From NCBI GenBank assembly GCA_024734495.1, contig JALMQS010000085.1:24247077-24311076 (forward strand): a stretch of DNA of 64,000 nt, read 5' to 3'. Origin of the DNA: Forficula auricularia. Taxonomy: Eukaryota > Arthropoda > Insecta > Dermaptera > Forficulidae. The notes under the pieces are model-generated. The model saw only the letters and a list, made by a program, of their open reading frames with translations, ran no database searches and was not told where the DNA came from. A program made the position numbers and the translations under genes. This document shows positions 53,466 to 63,943 of the stretch, in pieces. Numbering within the stretch: position 1 is the first letter of the stretch; every line of letters starts with the position of its first letter.

Positions 53466-53734
53466 GGAGAAAAGTTATTTTCTCATGATTTCGTTTTTTG
53501 TCTATGTGTCTGGATTCAGATACTCACAGCTACTTAAGAATGTCATAGAAAGTTCGTTCTTGTATTAAAATGTTTATATTTCCAAAACGGAGAATTGATT
53601 AGGGAGGATTTTTAGCTTCAAGTCTTCAGGTTGAAAAATTATTTTAAAAATATCATTTTTTTGAATAATTTTTTGAGATTGTAATCCGTTTCTATAGAAA
53701 AAATAAGCTGACTTGTTCTGATGTGGCCATCCAC

Positions 53735-54365
53735 TTTACTTTACCATACAACCTGGCCCCTCACTTATATTTAATAAAATTATTTATAATCATGTAGGGG
53801 AGGGGGGTTAGTTTTTCCATTTTTAGACTCCTGGGGGCCCACTGATTATATACACAAAATTTGGTTAAGTTTGGTACAAGAGCCTATATTTTAATTTTTT
53901 GACCCCCCCCCCATTTTAGGCGGTTAGTTTGTGCATTTTTAGACTTCTGGGGTCCCACTGATTATGTATACAAAATTTGGTTGAGTTTGCTCAAATGGCC
54001 TAGATTTTTAATCCCCCCCCTTTATTTTAGGTCGATGTGCACCAAAATCTAATCAGTTCTTAATCTCAATGAAACCAAAACTACGTGTGAAACTTGGTTT
54101 TGATATTCAAACTAGTTTTTGAGCTAGCTCGTCCACAAAAATTTGGCAATGCACAGACTAACAGACTAACTTACAGACATTTTGACAAAACAATTATTAT
54201 CTCGAAAAATATAATTTTTTTGATGTTCTTTATTAGAGCTTTTTGTAGAACGAAATGCCATGGTTTCGCTTAATTTTTTTAATCAAAATATTTTCAGCCG
54301 TTTTTGAGATATTTCGAAAAAAAAACAAGGAAAAAAACATTTTTTACCCTGTATGGTAAAGTAAA
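53735..54365 (+). mobile_element. TACCATAC element, copy E (intact ends)
   Basis: The best copy: TTTACTTTACCATACA (53735-53750) and TGTATGGTAAAGTAAA (54350-54365) are perfect 16-bp terminal inverted repeats 631 bp apart. The interior has C runs (53905, 54012), GTCGATGTGCACCAAAATC, GAGCTAGCTCGTCC and GCACAGACTAACAGACTAAC. It is non-coding and so depends on a transposase from elsewhere; none with these ends is visible here. No target duplication could be fixed. Confidence 0.75.
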
Positions 54366-54939
54366 AATAACAAACAATCGAACAGGTGTGTTTTCCACTA
54401 TTCACCTAAACTGTAAAGAGAGTACTGAGAATCCTGGAAAAAGTGTCATGTTTACCTCCAATTCCATTTTATGTTTTTATAAAACTTTTAAAATAAAAAA
54501 TAGGTTCTAAATATTGTTTATTAAGAGAGACAAGGGTGGATCTGATCAATCCACGGATACTTGAATCGATTTAATAGATAATAAATTTCAGTCATAAAAG
54601 GAAGAGTATACAAATATTAAAAACAACTGCTATCAACGGTCGTCATCAACTCGTAAAACAGAATCCCATCCATCCAGATACAACCGAAAGATAAACTTCT
54701 TCTTAATTAGATACAAAATACGTATACAAATAAAATACGAGATTTCATGAAAAGATTCTTTCTCAAAGAAACAATTAAAACGAACAAATTATATTTATTA
54801 TTTAACTAATAGTATAAATACATCAACTGTACCCCTTTTTGAAACAGCCAGTTATATAAAATAAAATAAAAATATTATTTAGGCAATTAACTAGTGAGGT
54901 TTTTTCTTCTCAAAAACTGATAAAACAGTAATCAGCAGA

Positions 54940-55139
54940 GATTGTGGTGTTGGTGCAAGGTGAAACATCTTTTAACAAAGATAAGAGTAAATAAATATTT
55001 TGTTTAATATGGATTTACTATGAGTTAGTGGATACTGGGTCACTTATTTCACATTAATGTGAATAAGTGACCCAGTATCCTTAACTCATAGTAAATCCAT
55101 ATTAAATAAAATATTTATTTACTCTTTATCTTTGCTAAA
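54940..55139. repeat. Near-perfect ~80-bp-arm palindrome
   Basis: AAAGATAAGAGTAAATAAAT through TGGGTCACTTATTTCACATT is mirrored by AATGTGAATAAGTGACCCAG through ATTTACTCTTTATCTTTG, centre near 55055. The outer left end GTGGTGTTGGTGCAAGGTGA with AACATCTTTTA is a diverged GTGAAACATT-type terminus, so it is another member of that foldback family with a different inner stem. Confidence 0.7.
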
Positions 55140-55334
55140 ACAGTTTTGATTATAGAAAATTAAGCAAGTAAGTTTACGGCTTTTTTACTCTACAAGAAAA
55201 TCTTATATAGTGAATATGAGCAGTAAAATAATATTTTTAAGGATATTAATTATTTTATCCAAATTTATCTGGCTGACTGTGTTAATGAGTGAGCTATCAA
55301 ATGTTGTGTACCCTCAAATACCAATAGATAAAAA

Positions 55335-55977
55335 CAGTGTTTATCAACCTGTGGGTCGTGACCCCTCGGGGGCCCATTTGGTGATCCATATCAGTGTTTG
55401 ATATAAAAGCGTCCTGCGGGCTGGATCATATAGCTAGATGGATCACATCTTTTTCATTCTCTCTTGGTCCAGACTTAAGATTCAGCAGACTCAATAGCCT
55501 CAATCAGCAGTAGTCTAGCGATATATATATCTTGTTCAAAAAACGCGATCAAAACAATTCTTGTTAATGTGTTAATTATTCTTTGATATATTAAAAAGAA
55601 AATTATAAAATTAATCTGTATCAGTGTCTATTCTTAAAATATTTTTTTTTTAGAGGGTTTTCTTTTCAAAACAACTATTTTTTCAAATTTTTTCGAATTT
55701 CTCCCGAAACCTTTGGATAATTAATAAAAGTTTCTAGATTGTTTTAAAAAATATTTGTATTTATTTATAAAAAATTGATACGCGTTAGTAAGAATCAAAC
55801 ATGTGTGTCTTCCGAGGTTTGAACATGCAATTTTAATAGACTTATCTTTTGACAGTGAAACAGGTGTTAAAATAATTAGTTTTTTGTTTATACTAGATAT
55901 TTTCTTTTGTAGTTTATTAAATGAATTATAGTCTAAGATTTAAGGAAAATATTCAAGATAAAAGTTAGAAATCACTG
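55335..55977. mobile_element. Possible hAT element
   Basis: CAGTGTTTATCAACCTGTGG, with GTCGTGACCCC just inside, is a good hAT left end. AAAAGTTAGAAATCACTG at 55960-55977 could be the right end. The flanks GATAAAAA and CCTTAGGA do not match, so either the right end is misassigned or the copy is rearranged. No coding sequence. Confidence 0.45.
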
Positions 55978-55984
55978 CCTTAGG

Positions 55985-56390
55985 AGCCGTCCATAAATTA
56001 CAACACACGAATTTTAAGATTTTTAGACCCCCCCCCTCCACTTCCTCTGTGTCACATTCTGTCACATTTTCATTGAGCCCCTCTATACTGTGACGTCAGA
56101 CTATCGCTTTTATACCCTTATTGCTTACAATTTTTTGTCTAAACTTATTTTCCCAACATTTTCAGGTTGGAATAATAATAACCTGAATCTAAAAATATAT
56201 TTGAAAGTTTTTAAAATTTTTTAATTTGACTTTTGTGACACACAATTTTTAAGATCCCCGCCCCCTATCATATTTTGTCACAAATATGGCTCCCTAGGAT
56301 CATTACTATTTAATTGAAAATTGTTTTGTTTTATATAGAGCTATAGATCAGTTTTTGATAGTGAGCTGAAATTTGAGAGATAAGTTCGTA
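55985..56390. other. AT-rich spacer with C run
   Basis: A C8 tract near 56029-56036. A segment TGACACACAATTTTTAAGAT...TTTTGTCACAAATATGG echoes ACAACACACGAATTTTAAGA...TTCTGTCACATTTTC 200 bp earlier, a weak tandem repeat. Nothing coding. Confidence 0.35.
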
Positions 56391-56394
56391 AAGA

Positions 56395-56610
56395 GAAATC
56401 ATTGAGGTTGTTCTCTGCTTGATGCAAATAAACATATACAAATATATAACGAATATAATAAATGTTATAATCTAACAAATAAATTATTTATATTCGATAT
56501 ATATTTGTAAATATTTATTTACATCAAACAGAGGACAATCCTCATTGATTTTTCTTTTGTATGAATCAACAACTCTGCTACTCTCAGCAAAACAAAATCT
56601 TTTCAATTAA
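56395..56610. repeat. Inverted pair of GCATCAAGCAGAGG repeat
   Basis: 56395-56445 (inverse orientation, CTCTGCTTGATGCAAATAAA) and 56505-56610 (ATTTACATCAAACAGAGGAC, TCTGCTACTCTCAGC) face each other across ~60 bp of AT-rich DNA. It shows that this repeat also exists in foldback form. Confidence 0.6.
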
Positions 56611-56675
56611 AGATGAATTCGTATTAAAAACTTAATATCTTAGCCACGCTTTAGCTTTCTATAGATTAAACCGAG

Positions 56676-56835
56676 GGGTGAACCGCGATTGGAATTAGGT
56701 GTACACCCATCTTTGGAATTATGTGAAATTATTTTGGAATTCATTGAGACAATGCCACTTCGTCTATTGTTTTCTACTTGAAAATGAAAGTGGATGTAGG
56801 TGTACACGATATTAGGTCGCGGTTCACCCTCGGAT
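56676..56835. mobile_element. Small MITE with GTGAACCGCG ends, copy 2
   Basis: Ends CCGAGGGGTGAACCGCG and CGCGGTTCACCCTCGG. The inner inverted GTGTACACC and GGTGTACAC are as at 21297-21461. ATTAA lies near both ends, but the exact target duplication is ambiguous. Confidence 0.7.
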
Positions 56836-56899
56836 TAACCCTTTTTTTTCTATTATAAGAGTTCAGGTTGCCGATAGAAATAAATTTAAATTTTCTAAG

Positions 56900-57150
56900 A
56901 AAATCACAAGATGATGTCATCTATTAGATCGAAGATGGAATGGATTATTTTTAATTATACGTCAGAAGGATTGTTTTTTCCCCTCGGAAATCAACCCGCG
57001 TGCCAATAATAGCAATCGGGTGTGTCAGAAGGCTTCACCAAGTGGCCCGGATTTCTATTATTGGCACGCGGGTTCGATTTCCGAGGGGAAAAAACAACCC
57101 TTCTGACGTATAATTAAAAATAATCCATTTCATCTCGGAACTAATAGATG
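56900..57150. repeat. Large palindrome with tRNA-like B boxes
   Basis: Arms of ~100 bp are nearly perfect: TCAGAAGGATTGTTTTTTCC, CCTCGGAAATCAACCCGCG and TGCCAATAATAG on the left, inverses on the right, with B-box-like GGGTTCGATTTCC at about 57070. The spacer (GTGTCAGAAGGCTTCACCAA...) is ~45 bp. Same family as 16745-16935. A transcript would fold into a long hairpin. Confidence 0.65.
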
Positions 57151-57154
57151 ACAC

Positions 57155-57870
57155 CCTCTTGGTATTATCTTAAACGCTTCGCTTACAAAATAATTTTAAA
57201 ATCATACGAATTCGCGGAAAGCGCACCAGAGCCTTAAAAAAGTTTTCCCTATTTTCTCCAATTTTTATACCTTGGTATCATCATCATTATCTAAAGGGGA
57301 TGGCAACAGCCTTTTATTGGGGATAGAGGGTGGGTGCGAAGGGGACAAAAACCAAAAGAGCTCTCCTTTCTGTCTCCAGGCAGGGGTAATTTTCCAATTC
57401 CAACTCATTTTATGTTGAAAACATTAAATTGAAATTTAGCAATTTTCGAACCAGAATTCTTTCTAAGTCAAATGGAAATAATGATGGCCCAAGGAGAGAG
57501 GGAGGCCTCGGGCCAAGGCCCTTTTCTTAAGACACCTTAATTGAGCATCTGGCCACAGATTCCTCTCCAATCCATGGCATTAGAAAATCTCTTTTCAACC
57601 TTATGGTCGTGTAGGGGGAGAAGAAGGGGGGGGCGAAATTTATAAATCTATAGAAAAAAGAAAACACTTAACATTTGCACTCCTAAAGATGCCTTCCGAT
57701 CAAATTATAGCGATCCATCGATATAATCATAGGAGTTATCGATTTTCAAATAGGTGATTGAAAAAATTTACAACATACAATTTATACATTTATGTTAATA
57801 AAAATCAATACACAATTAAATTAAAATTAAGCCATAAATAAATAAATTGAAAGAAAAAGTTAAAAATATA
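57155..57870. other. Unique-looking, less AT-rich DNA
   Basis: 57280-57640 has a mixed composition with several G runs and no coding frame of note. It appears single-copy in this window. It could be an intron or regulatory DNA downstream of the minus-strand terminal exon at 57986-58060. Confidence 0.35.
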
Positions 57871-57873
57871 AAT

Positions 57874-58060
57874 TTTATTGAATACCAATAGCTTTAGATT
57901 TCAGCAAAAAAGCAAAAAATTTGTAACCGATATAATATACATATATCTATTATTAATACAATCTTTGGAATAAAATTTTAGCTCATTATTTAGAGAGCTC
58001 GTCGTTATACAACAATTTGATATTTTTCTTAATTTCATCTTCATTTTTCAAACAGAAGTA
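57874..58060 (-). CDS. Candidate 3'-terminal exon of a host gene
   Basis: On the minus strand a good acceptor (TTTATTCTATTTTTCAG) precedes 58060. The frame YFCLKNEDEIKKNIKLLYND followed by ELSK ends in TAA (57986-57988), with a second stop, TGA, immediately after. The 3' UTR runs about 107 nt to an AATAAA signal at 57879-57874. Acceptor, phase-0 frame, stop and polyadenylation signal all agree, which is the best evidence for an ordinary host gene in this half of the window. The charged helical C-terminus is not diagnostic and I do not name the protein. Upstream exons should lie at higher coordinates on the minus strand; a GTGAGTATC donor-like site at about 58470-58478 is one candidate but its frame has an early stop. 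Confidence 0.55.
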
Positions 58061-58799
58061 CTGAAAAATAGAATAAAGTCAAAAATTTTATTTTATAAAC
58101 ATACGATCATTAAATTTCTACAGGGTGTAACAAATAGAATTATCCGATTAATAATTAATGTTGAAAAAATCAAACGAAAACATTTTGGCACCAAAATTAA
58201 CTTTCTACGACCTTGACTTTAATAAATCGAAATCATAATCCACCTGAATTTATACACTTATATATTTTTATCATTCGCTTTGATTTAACCTGATTGATTG
58301 GGACAAATCTTGTAATCGATTAAACATTCGTGTTGATCCGCAGTTGTGTTTTGTATGCACCTACATTAAACTTGATATATTTATGTCCATCAGCTAAACT
58401 ATCTCTCGACTGAAAATCGACTGGGTGTGCCTAGCCTTACTGGGTAAAAGGTCCTAAATAATAATTACTTAAGATACTCACCCACCAGCTAGTCCTACCA
58501 ATGTGCGAACTTAATCAGTTCACACAAATCAAATAAAACAAGATTTGACAAAGAAAAACAGTACATAGTAAGTAATAATATATCAAATATATAAAGTAAT
58601 ACCAATTATGCAACGTTATATTAATATTATATGACAACCAATGAAGACTGAATTTTGAGTAAAACAGAAGTGGGATTAAATTTAATTAAAACATTTATTT
58701 CTCATTATAATGAATGATCAATAAGGAGATTGCAATTTAGAAATATGACCATTTAAATAAATAACAGTGCCTGGAGCACCGAACGTTGCTCGGTAAGTT

Positions 58800-59915
58800 T
58801 TTGCCTCTAAATAGCTTAAGTTTCAAATTTCAAGGCTCTGCAACTTACCGAAGACGATATATGAATGATTAAAATATTTATTTTACGACACTCCTAATTT
58901 ACACCCCATCCTTTATTTCAATCGGATTAAAATCTATACACCACTAATAACTCATGACACTTGATAAGTACCTACACCAATTTAAAAAAAATCGTTAGTG
59001 CCGATTTTGGGGGAAAAAAACAAAACAAAAAATCTTTCATGTAAATATCCACTTAAGGTGTTCCCATTTCAACCAAAAGATTGCTGTACCCCTTCTAGCT
59101 CCGCGAATACATACATCGTGCCGAAACGCATAAATATTGATTGTGAACTAGAAAATAGCATAACTTTATACTGAATCTAAATGCGTAGCTCCACGAACAC
59201 ACAGTTCGTGCAGCTGCGCATACTATTTATAGCGAACTAGAACCTAAGAAATGTAAATGTGCAGCATAACTCTGTGCTGCGCATACCTAGAAAAACCCTG
59301 GTTACTAGAACCAGGCCACTCACAAAGCAAACTGTAAATGGGTATATTTAATATTTTCTTAGATATAGCTAGAACCAAATTGAACGAATCCACCTCCACG
59401 CGGTGTACACGGGCAATGCCTTTGGGGATTAATTAATCGTCAAAAGTAGCTAAGTGATTCTTAATAACCCTCCAATGTTAGTTAAATTCAATTCAGGGAC
59501 AGGGGGTAGTGATGAGCCTTTGGGCTCCTTAAGCTATCACATAGAAAGTAAAATAGAGTGAGTGAGTGTACCCCTTCTAGCCTATATCGAGTTTAAGTTT
59601 CGAATTTCGTAGCTCTGAGATTTATGGTTGCGAAACGCAGGGGGGTACATTCTTACGTACGTAAACATCAACTTCCGGTACTTCTATTTTAACCAAAATC
59701 TTGTGGTACTTCTTGTAGCCTCTAGATAGCTTAAGTTTCAAATTTCAAGGCTCTGCGACTTACCGAAGACGAGATATGAACGATTAAAATATTTATTTTA
59801 CGACATGACTAATTTACACCCCCTTCCTTTATTTCAATCGGATTAAAAATTTGACACAACTAAAAACTCATGAGACTTGATAAGTAGGTACACCAATTTT
59901 TAGCGAAATCGTTAG
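58800..59915 (+). repeat. Two copies of a ~180-bp direct repeat
   Basis: 58805-58985 and 59720-59910 share AGCTTAAGTTTCAAATTTCA, AGGCTCTGC, ACTTACCGAAGACGA, ATTAAAATATTTATTTTACG and TTTATTTCAATCGGATTAAA in order. Partial copies of the leading part lie near 59090 and 59566 (TGTACCCCTTCTAGC). The intervening DNA includes GTAGCTCCACGAACACACAG and its partner GTGCAGCTGCGCATAC. No coding frame. This looks like a degraded tandem array of an unclassified element. Confidence 0.5.
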
Positions 59916-59967
59916 AGCCTTTTTCGATAACCCGATTGTATATATATATACAAGAATTACTCATTTA

Positions 59968-60368
59968 AATTGAAAGTTTTTGCCGAGAGTAGCAGAATTT
60001 ACATATTGAGGGACATAGAGGTACCGCCGGAATTATAAATTTTATTTATTGATAACTAACTAGTTTGAGGGCTCTCCCCACAGTCTATTACAATGTATTA
60101 TTATGAATAATTTATGAATGCTTTCATTTTCATGCTAGGTTATAATATATAGAGTGGGCAAGTTAAGAATTCTTAACTTGCCCACTCTATGTAATTTATA
60201 ACCTTAACACATGAAAAATGTAAAACTTTCATTCATAAATTAATTCCTGTGAATACATTGTAATAGATCGTGATGAAGAGGGCAAAGCCCTCGAAACTAT
60301 AGTCTCGTTATAAATAAATGAAATTTATAATTCCAGCAGAAGACACTCTTTATTGTCTCCTTCCATTC
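59968..60368. mobile_element. Hammerhead foldback element with 9-bp TSD
   Basis: ACTCATTTA is duplicated at 59959-59967 and 60369-60377. Left arm AATTGAAAGTTTTTGCCGAG..., right arm ...AATTCCAGCAGAAGACACTC and ATTGTCTCCTTCC. The centre is a 40-bp perfect palindrome around GAATTC (TAGAGTGGGCAAGTTAAG and inverse, 60155-60197). The ribozyme position on the right reads CGTGATGA instead of CTGATGA and the left copy is badly damaged, so both are probably dead. Confidence 0.75.
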
Positions 60369-60623
60369 ACTCATTTAATAATATAAAAAAGTAAGATAAG
60401 ATAACTGAAAATAAGCAATCAATTAATAACTCCTTTCATTCTAATTTAATCCATCCATTAAACACCATACCAGATAAAATACAGGCGATTTTTTTTTGAA
60501 TTTTGAATTGAACTTCACTAAATATGGCAAGTTGAAATTTTCATTTCACCACTAAATCCTTGATCATTGCATAATAATATCATTTTATTCTCTTTGCTGA
60601 TACACTTAGTAGTTTTTCTCTAT

Positions 60624-60881
60624 TTATAGACCATCAATTAGTTTGCTGATTGTTTCTTTAGATTTGGCCAATCTCTTTGTTTTGATGGGCCTGTTGTACC
60701 TGTTGTATTGTGGGCATTGCCAGGTGTTAAACTCCACGTCAATGAGGAAAGAAAGAAAGACCCGACCGACCTTCAACACCTCAGCCCAGGCCTTCACACC
60801 CACAATAACACTAATACTTTCCCCGTCACACACGGATTCATATGGAAATGCATGATCTCTTCTTCGAAATAGAGCATTCAT
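60624..60881 (-). CDS. Hypothetical ORF, 85 codons
   Basis: Starts ATG at 60881 and ends before 60624. It lies in a ~250-bp island less AT-rich than the surroundings. The protein has a basic start (RRRDHAF), a hydrophobic middle (GVKAWAEVLKVGRVFLSFLI) and a basic tail (NRPIKTKRLAKSKET). No family recognised. A plus-strand frame of 70 codons overlaps it, so base composition alone could explain both. Possibly an exon; the evidence is weak. Confidence 0.25.
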   Translation of the reverse strand: MNALFRRRDHAFPYESVCDGESISVIVGVKAWAEVLKVGRVFLSFLIDVEFNTWQCPQYNRYNRPIKTKRLAKSKETISKLIDGL

Positions 60882-61149
60882 TCATTGAACTGGAAACTCT
60901 TAACAAAATAGTTTTCTGTCTTTTAACGAGCAAAAAGAATGAACGAAACGACACCAGACAGACACTCGAATATGTAAATTCTATTGACAAATAATTCTAC
61001 GGACAAAAGCGATGGGCATGAATTTTAAATAATAATTCAATGAAATTGCCATGTACCTACGGTTGTGAAAGCTGGAAGATTGAAGAAACAGAGTGAACGA
61101 GATTAGAGGCCTTTGAAACGACGTGCTAAAAAATGGGTGTTTATAAAAA

Positions 61150-62290
61150 TAATTTTTAGAAAAAAAATTAAATTAACAAATAAAATAATAAGAGCTCAAA
61201 ATTCAAATAAAATGCACTATTAAGAAAAAATAAAACCGACTTCAAAAAAATTAAATGCAACAAATAAAATACACTAAAAGGTATAAAATAATTATTATCT
61301 TATTTAGTTACAACTAAACGACGAAATATTAACATGAAATTACTTTTTGAAGTCGGTGCCAAACATATACCTTTTATGAATCCCACTCGACGGATCTTAC
61401 TTAGTACGTTTGGAGGGAATGCTCGCTTATAGGTATAGTTTGTTTGGTACGGACATCAAAAAGTAATTTCATGTTAATATTTCGTCGTTTAGTTGTAACT
61501 AAATAAGATAATAATTATTTTATACCTTTTAGTGAATTTTATTTGTTGCATTTAATTTTTTTAAGTCGGTTTTATTTTTTCTTAAAAATTATTTTTATTT
61601 TCCTCTTTTAGTGATGTTATTAATAGTGATGATATGATCAGAACTTGACCAAATTAATATGGCACCATCCTAAGATACCCCCTTTCGAATAAAAAAAGAA
61701 TAATCGAAATCGGTTCATATACAAAGAAGTTAGGCCTGAACAAACCTAACAAAAAAGGTCTAATACCAATGGGACCAATCGGAAGGTAGACTGAACCCAA
61801 TGCAAATTTTTTTTTCAAAATCGGTTCACAATTGGCGGAGATATGAGGTAACATAGGCACAAAACAAAAAAAAAATTCAGTCGAATAGAGAACCTCCTCC
61901 TTTTTTGAAATCGGTTAAAAAGGTATAAAATAATTATTTAATTTAGTTACAACTAAACGACGAAATTTTTATATGAAATCACTTTTTGAAGTCGGTGCCA
62001 AACATATACCTACATTTTATATATCGCACTCGAAGGATCTTACTTAGTAGGCGGGTAATGAAGACAACATCGCGTAAGCTCGCTTATTTAGTTTGTTTAG
62101 CACCGACTTCAAAAAGTGATTTCATGGAAAAAAATTTTTGTTTATGGTAGTTGTAACTAAATTAGATAATTATTTTATACCTTTTAGTGCATTTTATTTG
62201 AATTTTGAGTTCTTATTATTTTATTTGTTAATTTAATTTTTTTGAAGTCGGTTTTTTTTTCTAAAAATTGTTTTTTATTTTTCTCTTTTT
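61150..62290. repeat. Two successive GACTTCAAAAAGTGATTTCA foldbacks
   Basis: First palindrome ~61190-61590 (GCACTATTAAG..., AACATGAAATTACTTTTTGA facing TCAAAAAGTAATTTCATGTT). Second ~61915-62275 (AAGGTATAAAATAATTATTT, ATGAAATCACTTTTTGAAGT facing its inverse). They are separated by text of the 18340-type repeat (61640-61860). Each centre differs but contains CGACGGATCTTACTTAGTA or GAAGGATCTTACTTAGTAGG. No genes. Confidence 0.65.
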
Positions 62291-62649
62291 TAGTGATGTT
62301 ATTAATAGTGACTTAACATAATACCTTGCATGCATCTCTTATAAAAAAGTGTCGTGCGAATGAATCAGAAAATGATATTAAACCAATTATTTTACATTAA
62401 TTAATGTATAAATTGTATTTTTTGCTTCGATTCCGGAGATTACTTTCCACCATCGAGTGTCCTTATTCATCTTTAGTCCTTGTTTTTAATAAGAGGAAAA
62501 ATCTAATTAGATAAAAAACCTCTTTTCCGATAATTATTTCAATTCCATTATTCCCCAATCAAATCGATTGGTTTGGCTAATCTCCCACCTCCCAATCATC
62601 GTCCTCCCCACCACCCCTTCCAGAAAATGATAATAAAATTAAATTCATA

Positions 62650-63140
62650 AATATAGAAATTCTCTCAAAACGTTAGAGGGTTTTAAATGAACGTTTTAAG
62701 ATGTTTTTTTTATAAAAGATTTTATTTATTATAATTTCGATTATTTGCTCATAAGAATTGGAGATTTATGCTATTTCGTCATTGATCATATCATCAGAAC
62801 TTGACCAAATTAATATGGGACGACCTCTAAGGTACCCCTTTCAAATAAAAAAAAGAATCATCGAAATCGGTCGACGTGGCAAAAAGTTCTCGCTGAACAT
62901 ACATAAAATAAATAAATAAATAGGTATCTTGACTACTTTGGAGTTATTATACTGAACCAAACGCAGAAAGAATCATTAAAATCGGTTCATAAACAAAGAA
63001 GTTATTCGTGAACATACTTAACAAAAAAGGTCCAATACCAATGAAATTTATTCAAATGGGATCAATCGGAAACTATACTGAATCCAATGCAAAAAAATCA
63101 TCAAAATCTGTTCAGAATTGGCGTAGAAATCAGGTAACAT
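62650..63140 (-). repeat. Dispersed repeat, inverse of 18340-18760
   Basis: An inverted counterpart of 18340-18760 (TTTCGATTATTTGCTCATAA, AAATTAATATGGGACGACC, GAATCATTAAAATCGGTTCA). Together with the foldbacks to its left it mirrors the arrangement at 18340-19260, so the two loci are probably copies of one larger element in opposite orientation. Confidence 0.6.
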
Positions 63141-63149
63141 AGAATTTGA

Positions 63150-63530
63150 GCGACTATCCAAATCTGGTGATATGCAATCTGTTTGTTGGATGAATGCTGA
63201 GCTGGGTATGTCTGTCTGCTCCCTGATGTTTCGGATGTGGTGGATGTATCATCCAAGTGGTTTGCTTGCTCTCTGGCTAAGTGTGCGTGTGTCGAAAGAA
63301 AAGGGCAAAGAGAGAGAGAGGGATGCTGGGTACAGATGGCGAGTGGCTCGCGTGGCTAGTCTGAGCAGATGGTCCAGGACCAGGTCCAGCGCCGCCCCCC
63401 AGCATCCATCCATCCATCCCCTCCAGAAAAGAAAAAAACCTAAACAAATCACCCGGGCCTCAAGCCATAAAAAGTGGCTATTAATTAATCAGAATCACAA
63501 GAGACCAACGAAAAAATAATTCTCTCGGTA
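63150..63530. other. GC-richer island with simple repeats
   Basis: Contains a GA run (63309-63322) and CATC units (63404-63418). Overlapping open frames on both strands (115 and 67 codons) are compositional. It may be a promoter-proximal or leader region of a host gene, but no exon signal is clear. Confidence 0.3.
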
Positions 63531-63589
63531 AATAACTGTTGAAGCCATGAATAAGAATAGAAACATTGATAAATATGCAGATAAGAGTT

Positions 63590-63650
63590 AAATTATTATT
63601 ACTTTACCATACGGGGTATGGTGAAGTATTATAATTGTGCATGAAAAAAG
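63590..63650 (-). repeat. TACCATAC element end fragment
   Basis: TTACTTTACCATACGGGGTA, TGGTGAAGTATTATAATTGT and GCATGAAAAAAGT match the right end of the family, inverted. The adjoining Penelope foldback cuts it off. Confidence 0.6.
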
Positions 63651-63762
63651 TTTTTATTTGAAAGTAATGGAAGGCAACCCAGGGGTAGTGAGGAAAGAAA
63701 AATTAACACATATTCAAATAAGGTTTAATTTATTGGAATCCTTCCTCCTTTCCTTTCAAACC

Positions 63763-63795
63763 GACGTTTCGGAGGATTCTTCCCTCCTTCTTCAG
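63763..63795 (-). ncRNA. Hammerhead-ribozyme-like core, left arm
   Basis: Minus strand: CTGAAGA, extra A, GGAGG, loop GAAGAAT, CCTCC, GAAA, CGTC. All core bases present, five-pair stem II, ACGT stem III. Confidence 0.65.
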
Positions 63796-63909
63796 AGTTT
63801 CAAGGGGTTAATGAAGGAAATAAATAAAATGTTTCCTTCCTCTCTCCACAGCAGTGTTTAAAACTTTTTTAAGCATTTGATTTGTCTCCTTCATTGACCC
63901 CTTGAAATC

Positions 63910-63943
63910 CTGAAGAAGGAGGGAAGAATCCTCCGAAACGTCG
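63910..63943 (+). ncRNA. Hammerhead-ribozyme-like core, right arm
   Basis: Plus strand: CTGAAGA (63910-63916), A, GGAGG (63918-63922), GAAGAAT, CCTCC (63930-63934), GAAA, CGTC. The identical core to the left arm in opposite orientation, so either strand's transcript carries one. Confidence 0.65.

Noticed and set aside
58440..58500. Upstream exon for the 57986-58060 gene ending at a GTGAGTATC donor
   Set aside because: The donor-like site is good, but every frame meets a stop within about 30 bases upstream, so a coding exon is not supported.
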